DNA from: Epichloe hybrida
Lineage: Eukaryota > Ascomycota > Sordariomycetes > Hypocreales > Clavicipitaceae
Assembly: GCA_019022495.1 (NCBI GenBank)
Contig: JAFEKR010000003.1
Coordinates: forward strand, 3,782,001 to 3,846,000
Direction of reading: 5' to 3'
Length of the DNA stretch: 64,000 bases
In this document: positions 56,050 to 64,000 of the stretch, piece by piece
How positions within the stretch are numbered: position 1 is the stretch's first letter
Layout: every line of letters starts with the position of its first letter
Notes under the pieces: generated by a model
What the model was told of the DNA's origin: nothing
Database searches by the model: none
What the model saw: only the letters and a program-made list of their open reading frames with translations
Program-made: the position numbers and the translations under genes

Positions 56050-57726
56050 CTAGGCACTGCCGACCATGTCCTCGGCTTTCGCGCCATCCTTGTTCTCTTC
56101 CGGCGCAGAAGACGCAGACGCAGACGCAGACGGAGAAGGCTCCTCGTCTGCGTCACCCGCCAAGGGCGCCGCCGTCTCTTCCCTCATCTTCTTGGCATGC
56201 TCGCCCTCCAGCTCCTGCTGCGCCTCTCTTTTCGTCCCCGTGCTCTCGGTGCTGGACGTGCTGCTGGCGTCGTCGTCCCTTGCCGCTCTCGCAGCCGTCT
56301 GGTCGTGCTCGTCGTGCTTGCGCCCCACGGCTGCCTCGACGTCGATTCCCTGCATGGACACGCCGCCGCCGTCCTCGCTCATGTGGCTTGTCGTGACGCC
56401 CTGGAGGCCGGTGTCCCCGACGCCAATCTCCTCGGGGCCCCGCGCGTGAGGGACCTCGTCCCCGTCTCCGTCTTCTTCTTCTTCTTCTTCTTCCTCTTGC
56501 CCCTCGTCCTCTTGTTCCTCTTCTTCTTCTTGCTGCTGCTGCTGCTGCTGCTGTGCTTCTTCTTCCACAGAGTACTCCTGCGCACGCGTTAGTTGACTGA
56601 CGGGCACGACGCCGGCACGCTGTTCCTGGCGGAGGAGTTCTCCCTGGGTGACGCCCCTTGTGTGGTGCCCCGTGGACGGAATGCCATTCACACTAACAGA
56701 GACTGTTTCGACGCTTCCCGCGCCGTTGGGTCCGTCAATCGTCTCTGTGGCTTCGCTGTGAATCTGAGCGCCTGCCACGGGCGTCGTCGTCGTCGGCGTC
56801 GGCGTCGCTTCCCCGTCGTTGTTGTCCTCTGGGCTGCTGCGTCTCGTCAGCCAAGGAATCGGCGTCAGCAGAGCGCCGCCGAGGGCCTCGTCGGTGCCCA
56901 GCGCCGCGACCGTGGGGTTGCTCCATGACACGCTCGCGGCGGCGGCGGCGGCGGCGCCATCTCGCGCGTCATCGCCGTTCAGCTCCATGCTCGACATGTC
57001 GGGTACGGCCGGCGGCAGAGGGTACGTGTTGGTCCCGGAGGTGACGCGGACTACTCGATCGACGGCGTGCAGGTACGGCGCGAGGGCTTTGTAATGCGCC
57101 TTTGGTCGGAGAAGTAGTTCCATGAGGCGCTGGACCGTATGCGGCGCGTGGCTCTCGAACGTGTGCAGGTGCTTCTTGATGTCGGCCAGCATGTCGTCAA
57201 GCTGCTTGGGTAGCTCGCCCGGTGCGAGATGGCGAGGTTCCTCGTCTGCCTGTTCCGACGGCGCATTCTCCTTCTTGGCTTCTTGGGACGAAGAGTGTTC
57301 CAGAGGTGACGAGGGTAGCGGAGAAAGCAGGCGACTCTCTATTGTTGGTGCCGGGGGTGGCGGTGGTAGTTTGGGGATGGGAAAGTCATTGCGCGCAATC
57401 TTTTGAGACCAATATATGAGTTTTTTTTTTTCTTTTTTAGAACAAAATAATAATAATAAACAATCGACGCTGCGACTAGGGGAGGGGAGGGAGTTGTAGA
57501 GTCATTCGTATTCATACCTTGTCAAGTCGTGCGATGAAATCGGCTCGCAGTTCCAGCCAGGTGGCTCTAAAAGCAAGTCATGATGATTAGCGACAACGGC
57601 GACAACGGCGACAACGGCGCTGGTCCAACCGGTTCATGGCCACGGTCAAATGGAGCAGACGTACTCGTCTATTTCTTCTCCAGCGGCGATCTTGTGTAGA
57701 CTTTCATTGTCGCTGTCCACCTCCAT
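56050..57726 (-). CDS. PPP4R2-like regulatory subunit of protein phosphatase 4
   Basis: Regulatory subunit (yeast Psy4, animal PPP4R2) that directs protein phosphatase 4, mainly in DNA-damage recovery, in the nucleus. Exons 57726-57665, 57566-57518 and 57399-56050; introns phase 2 and phase 0; about 486 residues. Joins: AAGEEID|EATWLELRADFIARLDK|IARNDFPIPK. The conserved core continues LKQLDD-type helices (LPKQLDDMLADIKKHLHTFE) and the family hallmark HAPHTVQRLMELLLRPKAHY with AVDRVVRVTS. The start MEVDSDNESLHKIAAGEEID is the first ATG in frame. The C-terminal half is disordered and highly charged: a Gln run, long Glu runs (about 56470-56560) and Ala/Ser/Asp repeats. Only the N-terminal half supports the assignment. 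Confidence 0.85.
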
Positions 57727-58127
57727 TGTCAAGCAATCTGCGCAACGGGATGATGGAAAATGGTGAAGCTGTGTTTGGCACGTGCAACAGGAAAGCCCAG
57801 CGACCCGAACAAGAACAAGTCTGGGTCGACCAGCCACAGGCCAGCAAGTGGGGCGGAACTATGTAGAGCGGCATCGTTGAATCTCCGTACATATGTACAT
57901 ATGTACATAAGCACAAGTACATGCTAGGGTGCCTACATGTACTTAATTACATAGCAACCCCATGCCATGAGCAAGCTACATTGTACAACGAGGAAAGAGG
58001 AAAGAGGAAAGACGGAGAAAGAAAGGGTACGCAGAGTTCATCGTCATGATTATTCGTCTAGCTATTGATCCCACTCGTGCACTCGTAAACACTGAAACAG
58101 TCCCCAATTCCTTTCCTTTCCCATCAC
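57727..58127. promoter_or_regulatory. Upstream region of the PPP4R2-like gene
   Basis: About 400 bases between two minus-strand genes. An ACATATGT palindrome is repeated near 57890-57908 and a GAGGAAA run lies near 57990-58010. No gene seen. Confidence 0.4.
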
Positions 58128-59255
58128 TCAGGCAGGTTGGTGCCTCCATTTCGCGGGATCAAAAATCACCTCGAATTCAACACCGTCAAACGATCCAATG
58201 GCGCAGCTCAGGTCGTGGAATCCTTCGAGCCCCGTCACCGGCAAGTCTTGCTCAGCATCCGTCTCCTCATGCAAATTCCATCCGCCAGTCCGCACGCCAT
58301 CCCGGGTGAAGAAGACGGAAACCTCTGGCCGGCACGTGCCTGTAGGCGTCAGCGTCATGCCAACACCCAGTGTCTCGCCCTTGTTGAATTCGTGCGTGAA
58401 GTCCTTGCCACCCCATCGATCATTGATGTATTTGCGTCCATCATCGCCATGGACACCCAAGCTGCCGCGGTGCCAGCCGGGAAGGCGGAAGGAAGGATAT
58501 GGGAGTGCCGCAAAGCCAATGGCTACAGAGTTGTTGCGGCTGCCGCGAAGAATCTTGACCTCGTAGTATATGGTCTTGGGGCTGCCGGATCGGGTTGGGT
58601 CGTGTTCATTCACGAGGTACAAGGGCGGGTAGCCAATGATGCACCTGTCGGGTGACTTTTTCGCCGTCGATGCGCCCCAATGTCCAGGACCTAGCCAGCT
58701 CAGCTTTCCATCGAAGCCGGCAGGCTCGATAAGTCGGATGTTGTTTGCTTGGAGAGCATTCTTTGCCGCGGCATCAGGCATCATGGGAAGAGTGAGGGGA
58801 TACTGAGCACACCACTCCTCTCCCGCTTCGGCTTCCGCCTCGGTGGCATTGTTTGCCGGCGAAGCGTCATAGCCGCTGAAGAGGGCCGGGGGTGGTGGGA
58901 ACATGGACGTGTCAGGAACAGCCGCTTCCCAATCGTGGCCTGCCTGCTTCTGTGGCGGCGGCGCGTCAGGAGGAGGAGGAGCTTCCCAGCCTTGGTATTG
59001 GGGAGGCGGGCCCGCTGGAGGTGCGTATTGATGCTGTTGATGCTGTTGATGCCGTTGATGCTGTTGGTCAGAGGGCGGAGGGCCCTGAGGAGCAGCATAC
59101 TCATTCTGCTGATACGGAGCAACAGAGGATGATGCTGCTGAGCCGTAGCCATCATGCGCGCCCGGCTTATTCACATCCTGCTGCCGGGCGGGCCGCGGTG
59201 CCGGCGCGGCATCTTCGTTCCTGTTGTTCCTGTCATGCTTGCCACCGAAACACAT
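58128..59255 (-). CDS. SPRY-domain protein with disordered Pro/Gln-rich N-terminus
   Basis: Single exon, 375 residues. The N-terminus MCFGGKHDRNNRN is shared with many fungal SPRY proteins. Residues about 20-130 are low complexity (QQHQRHQQHQQHQ, PPPPDAPPPQKQ). The ordered part runs from NNIRLIEPAGFDGKLSWLGP to the end and contains the SPRY beta-sandwich: PKTIYYEVKILRGSRNNSVA, IGFAALPYPSFRLPGWHRGS, LGVHGDDGRKYINDRWGGKD, GETLGVGMTL, VSVFFTRDGVRTGGW, DLSCAIGSFDGVEFEVIFDP. SPRY domains bind proteins or peptides; relatives include adaptors for ubiquitin ligases such as Ear1/Ssh4, but those have a membrane segment, which is absent here. The partner is unknown. Confidence 0.92.
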   Translation of the reverse strand: MCFGGKHDRNNRNEDAAPAPRPARQQDVNKPGAHDGYGSAASSSVAPYQQNEYAAPQGPPPSDQQHQRHQQHQQHQYAPPAGPPPQYQGWEAPPPPDAPPPQKQAGHDWEAAVPDTSMFPPPPALFSGYDASPANNATEAEAEAGEEWCAQYPLTLPMMPDAAAKNALQANNIRLIEPAGFDGKLSWLGPGHWGASTAKKSPDRCIIGYPPLYLVNEHDPTRSGSPKTIYYEVKILRGSRNNSVAIGFAALPYPSFRLPGWHRGSLGVHGDDGRKYINDRWGGKDFTHEFNKGETLGVGMTLTPTGTCRPEVSVFFTRDGVRTGGWNLHEETDAEQDLPVTGLEGFHDLSCAIGSFDGVEFEVIFDPAKWRHQPA

Positions 59256-60039
59256 GGCTCTGACCGAATGTGCTGTTTGTGATCGTGGTTGTTCTGCATG
59301 CGATGGGGGCGGGTCAGTTCTTATCTGTGAGTCAGACCACCTGTGGCTGTGGCTGTGGCTGTGGCTGTGGCTGTGGCTGTGGCTGTGGCTGTGGCTGTGG
59401 CTGTGGCTGTGGCTGTGGCTGTGGCTGTGGCTGTGTCAGTGGCAAGTCCTTCATAATTACTGTTCTCTGTTCATTGCAGTACGCCGCCGTAATGTATACA
59501 TCTCCTTGGGGACCGTACGGACCGGACCACACAACACTACAACCTGCGCATGTTGCACGAAAAAAAGAGGCGCAGCTGAGTGGAGTGACTTCAAGTAACT
59601 TTCATGAACATTACACAGTAAAACTCTATGTGACGTGTTTTAGGCCACACTCAAAAAAACTTCCTACATCCAAGCTTTTTTAGTAACACCTTGAATCTAA
59701 GCATCGTACTGTATTGCAGGCTATAGAGGCCTCCTAAGCAGCGATTATCGCAATGCCCTTAATCGCGGCAGGCCCCCTCTAATCTGGTGGGATTAAACGA
59801 CGTGCAATATAGCTCTTTATAACTTGGATAATCGCTGGTACAAATATTATAGTATAATTTCATAGTGCATACGGATTAGAGAGTACCCTTCGATGCCATG
59901 ATTTTTATTAGGCAAAATAAGTGGATCGGGCGCAAGCGTAGTCCCACGGTCCTCCTCAAGATCAATCTATCCTATCCACCCTACTTCTAGCCATAGACTT
60001 CACTCAACTTCCTCCAATCCGCCCGCCCATGTGCAATGC
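59256..60039. promoter_or_regulatory. Upstream region of the SPRY gene; hexanucleotide repeat and AT-rich patch
   Basis: It holds a CTGTGG microsatellite (59341-59430) about 85 bases upstream of the SPRY start. From 59640 to 59900 it is AT-rich with short inverted pieces (GCGATTA...TAATCGC near 59738-59767), possibly a decayed transposon. The 3' UTR of the exchanger gene lies near 60000. Confidence 0.45.
59341..59430. repeat. CTGTGG hexanucleotide repeat, 15 perfect units
   Basis: Ninety bases of uninterrupted CTGTGG. The open frames across it are artefacts of the repeat. Confidence 0.95.
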
Positions 60040-62718
60040 CTAATGTCCCAATTTGGCATCCTGCTCATCGGGAAAGAAGAAAGCAACAACAGCGATGATG
60101 ACGTAAACCGCACACAGGAGTGCACCTTCTAGATAATTGCTCCGCCCATCCAGGACCAAAAAGTTCACAATGAAAGCCGACACGAAAAGACAAACCGTCT
60201 CGAACAAGGTGAAATACAACGTCATCGGCTTGTCCATGATCCATCCCAGAATGACGACCAGCGGTGTTACGAATAGGGCAATCTGGATGGAGCTCCCCAC
60301 AGCGACTCCAATAGCCAAGTCCATCTTGTTCTTCATCGCCACCGTCACAGCCGTTACGTGCTCTGCGGCGTTCCCAACAATGGGTAGAATAATGAGACCA
60401 ATGAAGATCTCCCCGAGGCCTGAGCTTTCCGTGACGTCTTTGATGGAGTCGACGAGAAACTCGGCGCACACGGCAACCAGTCCAGTAGTCGCGAGAAGTA
60501 GAATGATTGCAGCTGTTCGGGTCAAGTGCTCGTCTTCGTCATCCCCGGCTTTTTTGGTGGCAGCGGCAGCAGTGTTCAAAGACATGAGCGGGACTTGAGC
60601 CGGGTACATTGCTCCAGCAGGACGAATTTGTTGTTGCTGACCGAGTCTGTCGGGCAGTGAATTGGTGCGTCGAATTCCATATCGAACCCTGGGCACATGT
60701 CCCGTTGGGGTTGCAGGGGGCAAGGCCTGCGAATTTGGCCTTTGTGTAAAAACCGCCGGAGCCAGTGTTTTGACTGCGGATATTGAACGGAAAGTAGCCG
60801 CCAGCGGCCGTTTAGGTGTACCAGGTTCATTGCTACTTTCACCAGCGGTGGCGGCAGCGGCGGTAGCAGAAGAAGTTGCGCCGTCGGGAAAGGAGGAAAT
60901 GGCGAAATCGACCCGGCGGGTGTTTGAGGATTCTACAGCCTGGTTACCACTGTCATGGTTGTTGCCTATTGTCTGCTGCGTATTCTTGTTGTCGTGACGG
61001 CTCCTCTTCTTATGCTTCCTGCGCGAATGTCGACGCTTTCGGTATTTTCGATAACGACTGATTTGTTCATCGTCGGTACTGTCACCGCTTTCATTGGAAG
61101 GCAAGTGAGGGAAATATTGTTTGCGGGATGACGATGATGCCTCCGATATGGCTTCTTCTGGGGGGCTAGGGTTTCCAGTTCCCGACACAACAGAGCCGTT
61201 TCGCAATGCCTTGGCATCATTAGTGTCCGTCGAGGTGAAGGACAACTTGCGTCTTCGACCACCACGAAGAACCTTTTTCATTTTGCGGCTGATGGTGTCA
61301 CGAGAGTGTCCTGAGGAGTCAGAATCGGAGCTCGAGGAAGAAGAATCCGAGTCCGAGCTGCTGGAGGTATCCAGCCATGCTGCTGCCGGGCCGGGGGTTG
61401 CTTCAGCGTCCACAATGTGCTGCGGTGTGGACTCGTACATGTAGGCGTGAGATTTGAGCTGGAACATCAGATAGATGATGTATACAAGCAGCAGAATCTG
61501 CAAACCCAACACGTCAGCATTCGTGAGTTACGTGTAGGTGCAACGGCTACACCAAGTTACGTGGGCGATTACTTACAACGCTGGTACCGCGGCTGATTTT
61601 GAGAGATTGAGCATCAGCACGGACCGAGTCTTTGAAAGACGCATGGAAAGCGGTCTCGCAGAAAAGTTAGTGTAAGAACGATGACCGCATCGCCTCTAGC
61701 CTAAAGGCGGGAGTTTCACTCACAGGAAGAACCAAGCTAATGACACTCAGACTGAGCAAACAAGCGCTCATTTGGGTCACGGTGCTATTATAAATCTACA
61801 TCGAGATTTCTTCGTCAGTCGTGCGATGCTCGTGGACGATGGGCGTTGTAAGAAAAGAACACAACGTACCTGTTCTCGATACCGAAGGCCTCCCAAGAAG
61901 AAGCCCATGCCCAAGATGAGCAAGAGGTTGGCCAAGATGGAGCCGAGGAGCGATGCTTGCACAATTCGAATTTGGTCTTTGACCAAAGCAATGATGAAGA
62001 TGATGAGCTCTACAGCGTTGCCAAACGTCACATTGAGCAAGGCGCCGAGAGAATCACCCATCTTACTGGCGACCGATTCGGTGGCATGGCTGAGCAGGCC
62101 GGCAAGGGGTATCACGGCAATACAGTTCATGGCAAACACAATGCCGCCATGGACGCCACTCACATTGGCAACGACAATTCCAATCGGTACAAAGACCAAC
62201 AGGACATTTATCCAGCTGTGGGTGGCGACGAGCCAAAAGGATCTACGAAATTCCTCCACAAAGGTTCGCTTCTTCTTACTTGGACCGTCGGTATCGTTGC
62301 CGTCATGATTGCCATTGTTGGCGGTATTTGTGTTGTGTGCAGAATCCACGTCGATGCGGCTCTCCTTGGTCTCTATGACAGACCCCTGCCCCTCAGTCTG
62401 CAAAGATGTGATGGGCACGACATGTGGGCTGGAGTAACCGAGATCCAGCTTGGCAGGCTTGGCTTTTTCGTCGTCAAAGATGACACCGTTGGGTGGCTCG
62501 CGCAATGTGCTGCCATTGTTGTTTCTGATAGATGTTGAGAAGGGAGAAGTTGGGAATTCCGCTGTGTGGGCGGTTGAGGACGTGTTGCCTAGATGATACG
62601 ATGCGTTTTGGTTGGATTGTTGAGACGACAAGCGATCATCAAACACTCCATGGGCTTCAGGTATGGCGCCAGGGCGTTTGTTGTCTATATCGGGAGGATC
62701 CGAAGAAGTTTGTTTCAT
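60040..62718 (-). CDS. Vacuolar-type Ca2+/H+ exchanger (CAX/VCX1 family) with a large loop insertion
   Basis: Exchanges cytosolic Ca2+ for vacuolar protons. Exons 62718-61870, 61795-61724, 61654-61577 and 61497-60040, all introns phase 0; about 818 residues, roughly twice yeast Vcx1. The first 145 residues are disordered and cytosolic. First exchanger repeat: SWINVLLVFVPIGIVVANVS, GNAVELIIFIIALVKDQIRI, SLLGSILANLLLILGMGFFL, then IYNSTVTQMSACLLSLSVIS and IIYLMF. Second repeat: AAIILLLATTGLVAVCAEF, GNAAEHVTAVTVAMKNKMDL, AIGVAVGSSIQIALFVTPLV and a final ALLCAVYVIIAVVAFFF. The paired GNAVE and GNAAEH motifs carry the ion-binding Glu residues. Between the repeats lie about 295 residues of Ser/Asp- and Lys/Arg-rich, membrane-free sequence (DTSSSSDSDSSSSSSDSDSS, RKRRHSRRKHKKRSRHD). 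This could be regulatory; that is inference. Confidence 0.93.
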
Positions 62719-64000
62719 CGAGCAGGTATTACAAGCACGAAGACCGCGCCGAAGAGCGTGAGTTGTGCTGGAACGAAACGCAAGCGATGAAGCGATTACG
62801 TATGCCGAGGAGCAAGAAAGGGCAAGCGCCTACTAGCTTGTAGAGCTTGCTAGAATCTCTGAATTTGAGGAAAAGGGTGCTTGCTGATGGAGGCAAAGAC
62901 GGATGAGCCAGCAAGGAGTGGACGGACAGATGTGAAGGGAGACCGAAAAGTTCGGGGTAATAAGTGTCTTTTATGGGCAATTTGTCTCCTTCCTCCGGGG
63001 GGGGGGGGTGGTATCAGTTACTACTTTGCGGATCACCCACGCTACGTACTGGCACTAAGTACCAAGTGTCCAGTACCCAGTGCCAAGAAACATGTCCAAT
63101 GTGGTAAGGAAGGCACGCTATCTCCAGGAAGGGATAGATCCAGATCCAGGGAAGCAGCGTTGGAGCAGTGCGCATGCTGGATCCATTCGACGGGCGACAA
63201 ACAATGCTACTGGCCTGGCTGGCCTGGCTGGCCGAGGAGGGGATGCAGCCAATGGCAGGAAAACCTGGAATTCCAGCATTTAACGTGGATCGGTCATGAT
63301 GTAATACATAGTGAGTGCATCGCCGGGGTAGCGGTCCGGGATGCGCGTGTCCGGATGTGGGTGCGAGCGTGTACAGTCCGCGGTGCGAAAACAATGCAAA
63401 GCAAAGAGGTGATAGATTGCGACCGTGACCCGGCATCGGGCATCCAGCAAGCATCCATCGGGCAGCAAGCAGGGCAAGCTCCGGCGTCGGGGAACCAGCC
63501 GGACGAGGCCAGACCCAGTCACAGCGCGCCTGCCTGCTCGAGCGCCCAGCCGTGAAGAACTCAATCGCACGGCACCAATCGGACGTGCTGCTTGTACCTG
63601 TTCATTCTGGGTACGTTGCACAAAGAGGTGACGTGCGTGCCGTGCAACATGACGACGGCACTTCACCAGAACACTTTGAAACACGTTTTCCCGCCCGCCG
63701 CCATATGCCGTCTTGGCGACTTCGGGCGTACGGACGTAGTGCGTCGTGGAAGGCGGAATGCGAAGTGGAAGAGGCTTCTTCTGTTCTGGCATCTTGTTCT
63801 CTCGGCCGAGCACCCAGGCCACGGCAGATGGATACTTGTCTTCCCTCGCATCCCCTCAACAAAGCCGCCAGACATCAAAAGACCCAATTCCGGGCCCAGG
63901 AATTTTACATACATAAAACATTTGCTCGAGCCCCCCCTCGGCACCTGGGATCGCGCACCCACCCCACGCCACGCAAACATCTACAACAGCCACCACCCTG
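62719..64000. other. Right-end non-coding region; promoter of the exchanger and possibly of a gene beyond the window
   Basis: About 1.3 kb with no supported gene. It has a G run near 62999 and a GGCCTGGCT repeat near 63210-63232. The frame at 63280-63822 (-) and its rivals have no motif. The last 100 bases on the + strand are C/A-rich (ACATCTACAACAGCCACCACC), like a fungal 5' leader, so a + strand gene may begin just outside. Confidence 0.4.

Noticed and set aside
59224..59683. Trp/Leu or Cys/Gly repeat proteins
   Set aside because: Products of reading the CTGTGG repeat in different frames.
63280..63822. 180-residue protein on the minus strand at the right end
   Set aside because: Arg/His/Pro-rich without motif; two other frames of similar length overlap it.

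Overview
This window is nuclear DNA of a filamentous ascomycete (Pezizomycotina), most likely a sordariomycete and plausibly Hypocreales. The signs are short GT-AG introns with CTAAC/CTGAC branch sites, a White Collar-2 type photoreceptor gene, a UPF0658 Golgi protein, Zn2Cys6 regulators, and a strongly AT-biased retrotransposon that carries the C-to-T/G-to-A decay of repeat-induced point mutation (RIP). The species assignment is inference; no rRNA or ITS is present.

Layout, left to right. 1-694: 3' part of an adenine phosphoribosyltransferase gene. 1641-4915 (-): a secreted/ER EDEM-type GH47 mannosidase-like gene. 5510-5748: a 239-bp MITE with perfect 28-bp inverted ends and TA target duplication. 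6898-14371 (-): a RIP-decayed Ty1/copia LTR retrotransposon with 262-bp LTRs and GAATG target duplication. Nested in it, at 12799-13152 (+), is a 354-bp terminal-repeat retrotransposon in miniature (TRIM) with 81-bp LTRs, CTTAT target duplication, an initiator-Met half-tRNA primer site, a purine tract and a tRNA-like core. 15119-16823 (-): an uncharacterised probable nuclear regulator with an 8.5-kb gene desert upstream. 25355-27903 (-): a Zn2Cys6 transcription factor. 29415-29763: a doubtful small gene. 30196-31712: aldehyde dehydrogenase. 32146-32516: TIM10. 32977-35739 (-): STB6-like protein. 36421-37968: RMD5-type GID ubiquitin ligase subunit. 39133-40525 (-): UPF0658 Golgi membrane protein. 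42899-45129: amidase. 45413-46626 (-): beta-flanking-type protein. 47467-49227 (-): WC-2. 51639-55562: RAD50. 56050-57726 (-): PPP4R2-like phosphatase-4 subunit. 58128-59255 (-): SPRY protein. 60040-62718 (-): Ca2+/H+ exchanger. The right end (62719-64000) is non-coding as far as I can see.

Most genes are unlinked housekeeping or regulatory genes (purine salvage, ER quality control, mitochondrial import, ubiquitin ligation, light sensing, DNA repair, phosphatase control, calcium transport). There is no operon logic and no secondary-metabolite cluster. Exon boundaries were worked out by hand from splice motifs, reading phase and family conservation; there is no transcript support. The most unusual part is the nest of mobile elements at 5.5-14.4 kb, especially the TRIM that seems to have escaped the RIP that destroyed its host element.
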